Shown one piece after another: positions 1 through 8,039 of a stretch of DNA of 64,000 nucleotides. Source of the stretch: Sulfurimicrobium lacus (GTDB lineage: Bacteria > Pseudomonadota > Gammaproteobacteria > Burkholderiales > Sulfuricellaceae). Made by a program: the position numbers and the translations under genes. The stretch spans positions 2,215,501-2,279,500 of the forward strand of contig NZ_AP022853.1 of NCBI RefSeq assembly GCF_011764585.1. The letters are read 5' to 3'. How positions within the stretch are numbered: position 1 is the stretch's first letter; every line of letters starts with the position of its first letter. The notes under the pieces are model-generated. The model was not told where the DNA came from, searched no databases, and worked only from the letters and a program-made list of their open reading frames with translations.

Positions 1-1604
1 GTAAATTCGTCGCCGCCCATGCGTGCCACGGTGTCCGATTCGCGCACGCATTCCAGCAGGTGTTCGGCGACGGCCTTGAGCAGGGCGTCGCCGGTGTCGT
101 GGCCGAAAGTGTCGTTGACCGCCTTGAACCCGTCCAGGTCGACGAACATCAGCGCGAACTGTCCCTGGCTGCGCTTGGTCTGGGCAATGGCCTGGCTCAG
201 GCGGTCGAAGAACAGCGCGCGGTTGGGCAGCCCGGTGAGGGCGTCGTAATGCGCCATCGACTCCAGTTTTTCTTCCAGCAGCTTGCGTTCGTTGATGTCC
301 TGCACGATGGCGATGATGGCGCGGATGTAGCCGCCTTCGTCTTTCACCGGGGTCATGGAAAGGTGTCCCCAGAACACCCGGCCACCACTGCGTACGAAGC
401 GCCGGTCGCTTTCGTAGTGGGGGATTTCGCCGCTGGCGAGGGCGACGAACAGCTGTTGCGTCTCCGCCACGTCATCGTCGTGGGAGATGTCGCGGTAGCT
501 GAGTACTGCGGCTTCTTCGCGCGAGTAGCCCAGCATGCCGAGCCAGAAATCGTTGACCTTGATGAAGCGGCCCCACAGGTCGACCAGCGCGATGCCGCCA
601 CCGGCGCTGTTGAAGATGGCTTCCAGCTCGGCATGGCCGAGGGCGACTTCTTCTTCCAGCAGCTTGCGGGCAGTGATGTCGTGCGAGATGGCGATGAATT
701 TTTCCGCATGACCGTCATGGTCGAGAACCGGGGTGATCGTCATCACCAGGGTGATGGAACTGCCGTCCTTGCGTCGATTGATGATTTCACCCTGCCACGT
801 TTCGCCCTTGAGAATGGTTGTCCACAGGTTTTCGTAAAAGGCCGTGTCCTGAAACCCGCTCTTCAGCAGCGAAGGCTTCTTGCCGATCGCCTCTTCCGGC
901 GCATAGCCGGTGCTGGCGCAAAAAGCCGGGTTGACGTACTCGATGACGCCGTTGCGGTCGGTGACGTGCATTGCCTCTCCAGCCGAATGCATGGCTGCCG
1001 TGCGCCATTCGATCTGTTTGCGCAGCGCAAAAATCCGGCGTAGCAGGCTGTCCGTATAACTGCTGAGGAAAAGGGCGATTGCGATGGCGGGGATGGCGAG
1101 CAGGTTGAATTTCACCAGGTCGAGCCCGGCGTAGCCGCCGAACAGCGCCACCAGCAGGTTGGGGGAGATCAGCAGCAGCAGGTTGCCGATCAGGTTGGCG
1201 CGCCAGGAAAAAATGCTGGCCATCAGGGGCGGCACGAAAAACCACAGCAGCAGGCCGGCGCCGCCCAGGGCAAGCCCGTCCGTCAGTCGCGCCAGGGCGG
1301 ACAGAAACAGCGTCTGCGTTGCCAGCAGAAGCATGTAGAACAGGTAGGGCAGGGCACGCCGCGATAACCCGGCGAGCAGGGCGATGGGAAAGATGGCCAG
1401 CATTACGCCCATGAGCAGGTGTAGCCCCACGACGTTCGGCGCGTGTGCCTTGTCGATGCGCCAGTCCCAGACCCACAGCCCCCACAGCAGAAGTACGGCG
1501 GCGACACCGAGCGCGGCGCTGAAGCCGTGTAGGTCTTCGAATTTCAGGCGCGTGTAGGCGTCAGTCGCTTGGGGAATTCGCTTGCTTCGAAACCGGGCTG
1601 ACAT
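1..1604 (-). CDS. PAS-PAS-GGDEF membrane diguanylate cyclase (3' end outside window)
   Basis: Predicted inner-membrane sensor making c-di-GMP from two GTP. Read from ATG at 1604, it has a hydrophobic N-terminal region (about residues 25-190, several membrane segments), two PAS domains (about 200-315 and 325-440) and a GGDEF domain starting near residue 445 with HYDALTGLPNR. The catalytic motif MGGDEF is read at about positions 20-5, so the remaining third of the GGDEF domain, and any EAL domain, lie beyond the window edge. The start is 10 bp after the stop of the PilZ-like gene, so the two are probably co-transcribed. The PAS ligand is unknown. The catalytic signature is intact as far as visible. 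Confidence 0.88.
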   Translation of the reverse strand, partial: MSARFRSKRIPQATDAYTRLKFEDLHGFSAALGVAAVLLLWGLWVWDWRIDKAHAPNVVGLHLLMGVMLAIFPIALLAGLSRRALPYLFYMLLLATQTLFLSALARLTDGLALGGAGLLLWFFVPPLMASIFSWRANLIGNLLLLISPNLLVALFGGYAGLDLVKFNLLAIPAIAIALFLSSYTDSLLRRIFALRKQIEWRTAAMHSAGEAMHVTDRNGVIEYVNPAFCASTGYAPEEAIGKKPSLLKSGFQDTAFYENLWTTILKGETWQGEIINRRKDGSSITLVMTITPVLDHDGHAEKFIAISHDITARKLLEEEVALGHAELEAIFNSAGGGIALVDLWGRFIKVNDFWLGMLGYSREEAAVLSYRDISHDDDVAETQQLFVALASGEIPHYESDRRFVRSGGRVFWGHLSMTPVKDEGGYIRAIIAIVQDINERKLLEEKLESMAHYDALTGLPNRALFFDRLSQAIAQTKRSQGQFALMFVDLDGFKAVNDTFGHDTGDALLKAVAEHLLECVRESDTVARMGGDEF

Positions 1605-1614
1605 GAATTGCAGG

Positions 1615-2181
1615 TTAACTATCGTGCTGGCGCGAATGGCTTTGCTGGATGCTGCGGCGATGGAAGCGGAAAAGGGTGCGTTCCAGCCATTCTTCCATGT
1701 CTTCGCTCAAATCGGCGAAATTCGCCTTTACCCTGCTGATGCCATTGGCCTCAAGTTCCACCCCTGTCACCGTGGCGGGAAGCATCAGAGCCTGGGGCAA
1801 TTTCGGGCTGATGTGGAGTGAGACCAGCACCATTTGCTGTACGGCCGGGACGCTTTCAGCAAACCACTCCAGCGACTTGGCGCGGAGAAAAACGTGGTGC
1901 AAAGGCGGAAGTTCGGCCTGCTGGCGCGCGAGTTGCGTCATCAGGCTGAGCGCCAGGTCCAGCTTGGCTTCCAGCCTTTCCATGGCTTTCCCGCTGGCGG
2001 ATGCGGTATCGCGCTCCACTTCGGCAACCGGCGTTTCAAGCACCGCCAGTGCGCGCAGGAGTGCAGCGCCGGCATGTTGCCATTGCTCGTTCTGGAGGGG
2101 CTGGAGGCGTCCGAGCGGCGTCCAGCTCAGCGGCAGTTCGGCCGCGTAGAAAATCCCATTCGATTCAAATTTATTTGGCAT
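1615..2181 (-). CDS. Atypical PilZ-domain protein
   Basis: A 188-residue soluble protein. The C-terminal half, ending in GISRVKANFADLSEDMEEW and LERTLFRFHRR, resembles the end of PilZ domains, where a short helix follows the barrel. The RxxxR and D/NxSxxG c-di-GMP-binding motifs are not visible, so it is either a non-canonical PilZ or a partner protein that does not bind the nucleotide. Its start overlaps the end of the sugar-kinase gene by 11 bp, and its stop is 10 bp before the diguanylate cyclase start. That context favours a c-di-GMP signalling role. The family assignment rests on the C-terminal pattern only. Confidence 0.65.
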   Translation of the reverse strand: MPNKFESNGIFYAAELPLSWTPLGRLQPLQNEQWQHAGAALLRALAVLETPVAEVERDTASASGKAMERLEAKLDLALSLMTQLARQQAELPPLHHVFLRAKSLEWFAESVPAVQQMVLVSLHISPKLPQALMLPATVTGVELEANGISRVKANFADLSEDMEEWLERTLFRFHRRSIQQSHSRQHDS

Positions 2182-3475
2182 GGCCGGAGTATAGCAACCG
2201 CGTGCCGTCCCTGGCGAGAAGCGCGGACCCGTATGCCGCCTCGGTATGGGCTGCGGTGCCGACCGGAACGCCCAGGAAGCGTGCGCGCAGCGCCGTGAAT
2301 GCGGCGTTGTGCGCGCCCCCGCCTGCGCTCAGGACTGCCGTTAGCGGCGTTGCCCCCAGTTTCCGCAGCAGTTCATAGCCGTGTGCTTCTATGCGGGCGA
2401 TCCCTTCCAGCAGCCCATGCAGGAAATGCGCCGGGTCGTCGGGGCGCGGCGTGAGGCGCGGGAGGTAAAGCGGATCGTTGATAGGGAAACGTTCGCCGGG
2501 CTTCGGCAAGGGGTAATAATCGAGCCCGCTGGGCCGGTTGGGGTCTATTTCCCCGCTCAGGCTTTGCAGTTCGGCATCGCTGAAAAACATCCGCAGCACG
2601 GCGCCGCCGCTATTGGAGGCGCCTCCCGCCAGCCACAGCTCGCCAAAGCGATGGCTGTAGACACCATGTTCTGGGCTATCCACCTGTCGTTCCGAAAGGA
2701 GCTTCAACACCAGGGTGGAGCCCAGCGAGCTCACTGCCTCGCCCGGTTTCGTCGCCCCTGCCGCGAGAAAAGCGGCGATGCTGTCGGTGGTGCCGGCGCG
2801 CACCAGGCAATCGCGCGGCAGGGCGAAATGGTGGGCGATGCGCCCGCTGACCGGGCCGATAACGGTACCGGGTTCCACGATGCGCGGTAACAAGGCGGCC
2901 GCCGGGAGCTGTTTGATCCAAGCCGGGTAATCGAGGGTATCGGGATCGGCACCGGTCTTCAAGGCGTTGTGATAGTCGCTGATGCCCAGTTGGCCGTGCA
3001 GCTGGAATGCGAGCCAGTCGGCCTGGTGCATCAAATGACGCGCATTTGCGAACTCCGGCTGGCGCTGAAACCACAGCAGCTTGGCCAGCCCCGACGTCGG
3101 CGTAGCCACAAGACTGTCGGGTGCGCGCTGCGCCAGGCTTGCTGCCTCGTCGCCGGCGCGTACATCGTTGTAGAGCAGGGGGGCGCTCAGCGCTTCACCG
3201 GCGGCATCGCACAGCAAAACGGTGGCGGAAGTGGCGTCGATGGCAACGGCCCTGAGCACGCTGCGCAGCGCGGCCGGGACTTGCCCGATCAGCTCGAACA
3301 GGGCCGTGCGCCAAAGCGCGGCGGATTGCTCGCCGTGGAAGTCGTAGCGGCACTCGGCAAGGATTTCTCCCACCTCGTCGATGACCGTGGCGCGGGCACC
3401 ACCGGTGCCGAAGTCGATGCCTAGAAAGGCGTGAGGGGTGAGGGGGGTGGTGTTCAACGGTTCAGCTCGCTGCAT
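2171..3475 (-). CDS. FGGY-family carbohydrate kinase
   Basis: A 434-residue sugar kinase of the ribulokinase/xylulokinase superfamily, expected to phosphorylate a ketose with ATP in the cytoplasm. The N-terminal phosphate-binding loop GIDFGTGGARATVID (about residues 19-33) and the second-domain motif LSAGGGAHNAAF (near residue 385) are visible. The short length (434 against about 480-500) and the GIDFGTGGARA signature point to the small D-ribulose-kinase-like group (SePSK/plant XK-1 type) rather than classical xylulokinase; this is inferred. It begins 15 bp after queF and overlaps the PilZ-like gene, so it sits mid-operon. Substrate unproven. Confidence 0.8.
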   Translation of the reverse strand: MQRAEPLNTTPLTPHAFLGIDFGTGGARATVIDEVGEILAECRYDFHGEQSAALWRTALFELIGQVPAALRSVLRAVAIDATSATVLLCDAAGEALSAPLLYNDVRAGDEAASLAQRAPDSLVATPTSGLAKLLWFQRQPEFANARHLMHQADWLAFQLHGQLGISDYHNALKTGADPDTLDYPAWIKQLPAAALLPRIVEPGTVIGPVSGRIAHHFALPRDCLVRAGTTDSIAAFLAAGATKPGEAVSSLGSTLVLKLLSERQVDSPEHGVYSHRFGELWLAGGASNSGGAVLRMFFSDAELQSLSGEIDPNRPSGLDYYPLPKPGERFPINDPLYLPRLTPRPDDPAHFLHGLLEGIARIEAHGYELLRKLGATPLTAVLSAGGGAHNAAFTALRARFLGVPVGTAAHTEAAYGSALLARDGTRLLYSGHAK

Positions 3476-3490
3476 CTCCGTTCTCGACCC

Positions 3491-3910
3491 TCAGCCGCGT
3501 GTATTCGAATTCGCCTCGAATGCTGTCAGCTCGACATGCGGCGCCGGCTGCCAGCCAATTTTGCGGTGCTCGGCGACGACATTGGTGAAGATACCGCCAC
3601 GTACGTAGAACTTGGCCGTCAGACGCATGAAGCGCGGGTGGGTTGCCGCCACCAGATCGTTCAGGATGTGGTTGGTGACCGCCTCGTGGAAGGCGCCCTC
3701 GTTGCGGTAGGACCACATGTACATTTTCAGGCTTTTCAGCTCGACGCATTTCTGGTCGGGAATATAATCCAGGATCAGGGTGGCGAAATCCGGCTGGCCG
3801 GTCTTGGGGCACAGGCAGGTGAACTCCGGGACTTCCATGTGGATATGGTAATCTCGCTCCGGATAGGGGTTTTCAAATGTTTCGAGTTCTTTGCTGGGTT
3901 GGGTCGCCAT
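3491..3910 (-). CDS. queF: NADPH-dependent 7-cyano-7-deazaguanine reductase QueF
   Basis: Reduces preQ0 to preQ1 in queuosine tRNA-modification synthesis. About 139 residues, the short unimodal QueF form. Visible signatures are the catalytic cysteine in [13 protein letters not shown], the family motif [20 protein letters not shown], and the downstream [10 protein letters not shown]. The start at 3910 ([15 protein letters not shown]) was chosen over an in-frame ATG 33 bp upstream because homology to the family begins there. It is the first gene of a minus-strand run with the kinase, PilZ-like and GGDEF genes. Confidence 0.92.
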   Translation of the reverse strand: MATQPSKELETFENPYPERDYHIHMEVPEFTCLCPKTGQPDFATLILDYIPDQKCVELKSLKMYMWSYRNEGAFHEAVTNHILNDLVAATHPRFMRLTAKFYVRGGIFTNVVAEHRKIGWQPAPHVELTAFEANSNTRG

Positions 3911-4137
3911 GGCTCGTTCCAGAAGGTTCAAATATATGCGCATTATAACGTGATGACCTTACTCGTAATGATTTGCACGTGATTGTCCGGCCGTAAATTT
4001 TTTACTCCAACGACTTGGGATATAGCTTTGGCATGCAAACCTTGGTTATCATGCAACCAATACCCTTTATTGCCATAAATCATGATTCACTGCGAGCTTC
4101 GAGTTATTCATTAACAAGCCCATAGGACAGACACTGG
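3911..4137. promoter_or_regulatory. Divergent intergenic region between queF and the DUF1631/GGDEF/EAL gene
   Basis: About 227 bp of AT-richer sequence separating divergent genes, so promoters for both directions must lie here. No clear consensus -35/-10 pair or operator palindrome could be assigned by eye. Confidence 0.4.
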
Positions 4138-7100
4138 ATGATTGGCGACACTCAGGACGATAGGCGGACTCCCATACCGGGAAGCGAAAAGCGCGCTTTT
4201 ACCCGCAACGTGATTTATCTGCCAGGGGAGTTCGCGGCGCTCGGGCAAGCGGTGCGCGCGATCGTGATTCAGGATTTTTGTCCGGGAGGAGTATTCCTCT
4301 CATTTCAGCTTGGCGAACAGGTGTCAACGCAGCCGGTACCGGCTCGCGACGAGACTATCGAAATTCGCTGTACGGTCCCCTCGGCCAGCGGCGTTCAATC
4401 CTTACGTTTCCTGGGCAGAGTGGCGCGTGCGGATCGCAGCGGTGCCGGCATTGCATTTATCAATCCCAGTTTCGAAGCGCTGCATTTTCTTCACGAATTT
4501 GCCAAGAGCACGCCGCAAGATCAAGGCCGCAGAACGGCACCGGAACCTGAAGGAGCGGGCGCTGCAGGCGTAACCGATGCGACGGCTGACTCGCTCGTCA
4601 GCGTATGCCGACAGCTAGTTGAGGATCGTCTCGATCCAATAACCAAAGGCTTTCTGAAACAGGTCACCGATCGCATTTTCAATCTCGCTGGCGAGGTCCG
4701 CAATGTTGCCGAGAAAAACGCCTATTACGCCGCATTGAACGTCTATAACAAGGACGGTGCAGCGTTTGTTGGCGAATTTCTGACCCGCATGAAAAATCGG
4801 CTGCGGCAGACACCCCTGGTGACCAGCGCTGCCAAGACGGACGCTCCTGCCTCAGGTGGCGGGGGATTGTCCCTGTCTTTGGTCGAGGAAGATGTTTTCG
4901 AAGACTGGCTTGCCGCCACGGACATCGCGCGCACGGTGGAACTCGAACACAAGGAGCAACTCAATGCGCTGGAACGGCGCCTGAGCGTGCTTTTCCAGCA
5001 GCCAATCGACAAGGAAAACAATCCCTTCGGTCCAACCGTCATCAGCCAGATTTTTCAGGAGGCACTGGTTACACTCGCACTCGATCGCAAGGTGATGGCG
5101 GATAGCTGCAAGGTGTTCAAGAGCGTGCTTTGCGAGCAAGCCGGCGAACTGTACACCGAACTCAATCGTCGTTTGATCGACAGCGGGGTGATGCCCGTCC
5201 TGCGCCTTGCAGGCACACAGATGCAACCGGTCCATTCCGTGGAGGAAGCCGCGCCGCAGCCGCGCCAGCACGTGGAGGCTGTGCCCCATTTGCCCACCGA
5301 ACCGGCCCACGCGCAAAATGTGGCGGTGCCGAAGGTACCAGCCGCACCGACAATGCAAGCCGCACCGACAATGCAAGCCATACCTTCGTCTGAAATCCAG
5401 TTGCCTCCGCTTGCGCAAACATTCCCGCCCGCGCCACCCCTCGCGTCTGGCGAAACGACTTCGGTGGGGAACAGGGTCACGGCGGGTGCGGAACCCCAGG
5501 TATCCGAGTCGGCGGCCACGCCTCGAGCATCGCGAGACTGGTATCAGCTGATACAGGGGTTGCAGCAACAGCTTGCGGGGCAGGTCGGACGTCCAGCCGG
5601 GACACCGCAGACACAGCATCAACCGCAGTCCCAACCGCAGCATCAAGCCACCGATGGTGGAAGCGCGGCGCCAGGCCCTGCTGCTCCTGGTGTTCCCGGC
5701 ACTCCCGCGAGTACGCCCGCAAGCCAGCCTGTTGAACCTCGTCACTTTACGACGGAAGAAGTGCTTTCCGCACTTTCCCGCGTCAGGCCTGAAACACCTG
5801 GGAAACAGCCTGGCGAAATGTTCCACCAGAATTTCATGCACAAGCTCCAGTCGGCGCTGGCTGACATCGCGCCAGGCACCGAAGCCAGGGCAATCCCTAC
5901 TCGCGAAACCGCTCTCCTGGAAATCGGCGGCAACCTGTTCGACTCCGTGCTGACCGACGAACTCGTGGCCGACACGGTCAAGCCGTGGCTTAACCAGCTT
6001 TCCGTTCCCCTGATAAAAATGGCGTTGCGCGATGATTCGCTGTTTTACGACCAGACCCACCTGGCGCGCCAGTTGATCAACCAGATCGCGGAACTGGAAC
6101 TGTTCGGCGCGATTTCCAATGTCGAGAACGCGGTCAGAAAAAAGGTCGATGGACTGCTCACCGAGATTTCCGGCGCGGAGGAGGTTTCGCCGGAACTGCT
6201 CCAGCGAATCCTGAAGGAAGTCAGCCGTCTGGTGCATGTCCAGAACAAGGCTTACGAGGGAAATATCCGCGACCTCCGGGTAAACTGCGAAGCCGAGGAA
6301 CTGCGCGCCAAGAGCGCCGAACCGTCAGCTAAAACCAGTTCGTTTAACAAGCTATTGAGCGGACTACGGCCGCTGATGGGAGCTGTCCAGGAAGAAGCGG
6401 TCCCGGTCGTGGAAGACGATGCGCTGCGTGAATACAGGAAGCGGGCGCGCCGGCTGAAAGTCGGCAGCTGGCTGATGCTGAAGCGCGATGATCAGCGCAA
6501 GCGCATCCGGCTGGCCTGGGTGGCAGACAACCAGGACAAGTTCGTTTTCGTCAATCTCCAGGGTTTAAGAGAGGAGTCGTTCAGCCAGAAGGAGTTGGCG
6601 GAAACGCTGCGCAGCGGCGATCTCACGGTTCTGGACGAGGGCGATGAGCAACTGGTCGACCGCGCGCAATCGGCGATGCTGCAAAAGGTCCACACCAAAC
6701 TTCTGCATGAAACCGCTCACGACCAGTTGACCGGCCTCATCAACCGCCGCGAATTCGAGAAGAGCCTGGAACGAATCCTGGCGCAGGTGCGTGAATCCGG
6801 TATTTCGTCGATATTGTGCTATCTCGACCTGGAACAGTTCAACGTCATCAACAACGTCTTCGGCTACGAAGGTGGCGACCGTGCGCTGGTCGAGGTGGCC
6901 CGCATGCTCAAGCAGGAACTGGGCGACCTTGGGACGCTGGCGCGCATCGGCGGCGACGAATTTGCCATGCTGTTCGAGAACAGCAGTCTCGAAGACGCGC
7001 TGAAAGTCACTTCCCGCCTGACCAGCGTTTTCCGCGACTACCGCTTCATATCGGGCGACAAGACACTGTCCATCTCCTTTAGCGCCGGGATAGTGGCGAT

Positions 7101-7992
7101 CGACCCGGAGAGCGAGAGTATCGAACAACTGCTGCAGGCGGCTGAAACGAGTTGCCGCATTGCGCGCTCCAAGGGGACCAATTACGTTCAGGTCTACCGT
7201 GCCGACGAAGCCAGTACGGCGCGCCACCTGAAAACGGTCAAATGGGTAAGCCGGATCGACAAGGCGCTGGACAACAATACCCTCGAGTTGCGCTGCCAGC
7301 CCATCGTCAGCATCGGCGGAAAGAGCGTGGCGGTGCATCACTCCGAGGTGCTGCTGGGCGTGCCGGACGAAGATGGAAAACTCATTTCGCCGGTCGATTT
7401 CATCATGGCCGCCGAACATTTCCGGCGCATGGCCAGCGTGGACCGCTGGGTGGTGGAACACGCCTTCAAGTGGCTGGTCGACCGCCGCGATAAACTGGAT
7501 CAACTGGGTGGCTTGGCCATCAACCTGTCGGGCGTCTCACTCAATGAGGAAGGTTTCATCGACTTTATCATCGAGAAGGCGGAAAAGCTGAAAGTCCCGA
7601 TGAACAAGGTGTGTTTCGAAATCACAGAAACTGTGGGCGTTTCCCACCTTTCGGATGCGGCCGAATTCATCAACGTTTTGAAGCAAAAGACCGGCTGCTC
7701 CTTCTCTCTCGACGATTTCGGCAGCGGTCAGTCCTCCTATGCTTACCTGAAGAACCTGCCGGTCGACTTCCTCAAGATCGATGGCGCATTTGTCGAAAAA
7801 ATGGACGAGAATCAGTATGATTTCGCCGTTGTTAAGTCGATCACCGAAATCGGCCATTTCATGGGCAAGAAAATCATTGCCGAACGCGTGGAAAACGAGG
7901 CGGTGCTGAAACTCTTGCGCGGCATCGGCGTCGACTACGCGCAAGGCTACTACCTTGGAAAACTCCGCAACATGAAGGCACTGGGCAGCTGA
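4138..7992 (+). CDS. PilZ-DUF1631-GGDEF-EAL c-di-GMP hub protein
   Basis: A 1284-residue cytoplasmic protein. Domains in order: N-terminal PilZ-like domain (about 15-125, with KRAFTRN as the RxxxR-type motif and DFCPGG in place of DxSxxG), a long DUF1631 region (about 150-850) containing a low-complexity Ala/Pro/Gln stretch (about 365-530), a GGDEF domain with intact GGDEF at 938-942, and an EAL domain (about 1040-1284). The EAL signature reads EVL (E1070), while NLSG, EITE, DDFGSGQSS, LKIDG and the late AERVE glutamate are all present. Both catalytic domains may therefore be active, or one may be a sensor. It stands alone, divergent from the queF operon, and no membrane segment is seen. Its output is unknown. 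Confidence 0.9.
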   Translation: MIGDTQDDRRTPIPGSEKRAFTRNVIYLPGEFAALGQAVRAIVIQDFCPGGVFLSFQLGEQVSTQPVPARDETIEIRCTVPSASGVQSLRFLGRVARADRSGAGIAFINPSFEALHFLHEFAKSTPQDQGRRTAPEPEGAGAAGVTDATADSLVSVCRQLVEDRLDPITKGFLKQVTDRIFNLAGEVRNVAEKNAYYAALNVYNKDGAAFVGEFLTRMKNRLRQTPLVTSAAKTDAPASGGGGLSLSLVEEDVFEDWLAATDIARTVELEHKEQLNALERRLSVLFQQPIDKENNPFGPTVISQIFQEALVTLALDRKVMADSCKVFKSVLCEQAGELYTELNRRLIDSGVMPVLRLAGTQMQPVHSVEEAAPQPRQHVEAVPHLPTEPAHAQNVAVPKVPAAPTMQAAPTMQAIPSSEIQLPPLAQTFPPAPPLASGETTSVGNRVTAGAEPQVSESAATPRASRDWYQLIQGLQQQLAGQVGRPAGTPQTQHQPQSQPQHQATDGGSAAPGPAAPGVPGTPASTPASQPVEPRHFTTEEVLSALSRVRPETPGKQPGEMFHQNFMHKLQSALADIAPGTEARAIPTRETALLEIGGNLFDSVLTDELVADTVKPWLNQLSVPLIKMALRDDSLFYDQTHLARQLINQIAELELFGAISNVENAVRKKVDGLLTEISGAEEVSPELLQRILKEVSRLVHVQNKAYEGNIRDLRVNCEAEELRAKSAEPSAKTSSFNKLLSGLRPLMGAVQEEAVPVVEDDALREYRKRARRLKVGSWLMLKRDDQRKRIRLAWVADNQDKFVFVNLQGLREESFSQKELAETLRSGDLTVLDEGDEQLVDRAQSAMLQKVHTKLLHETAHDQLTGLINRREFEKSLERILAQVRESGISSILCYLDLEQFNVINNVFGYEGGDRALVEVARMLKQELGDLGTLARIGGDEFAMLFENSSLEDALKVTSRLTSVFRDYRFISGDKTLSISFSAGIVAIDPESESIEQLLQAAETSCRIARSKGTNYVQVYRADEASTARHLKTVKWVSRIDKALDNNTLELRCQPIVSIGGKSVAVHHSEVLLGVPDEDGKLISPVDFIMAAEHFRRMASVDRWVVEHAFKWLVDRRDKLDQLGGLAINLSGVSLNEEGFIDFIIEKAEKLKVPMNKVCFEITETVGVSHLSDAAEFINVLKQKTGCSFSLDDFGSGQSSYAYLKNLPVDFLKIDGAFVEKMDENQYDFAVVKSITEIGHFMGKKIIAERVENEAVLKLLRGIGVDYAQGYYLGKLRNMKALGS

Positions 7993-8039
7993 TTTCCGTC
8001 ACTTCCACCTGTTTCAATTAAAGCTGCCGTTTAGAACTC

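Noticed and set aside
60-1043. Long plus-strand open frame
   Set aside because: Antisense shadow of the PAS/GGDEF gene; no recognisable domain, and the minus strand encodes a clear MGGDEF motif.
4852-6237. 461-codon minus-strand frame
   Set aside because: Shadow of the DUF1631 protein, rich in low-complexity Arg/Leu/His, with no homology.
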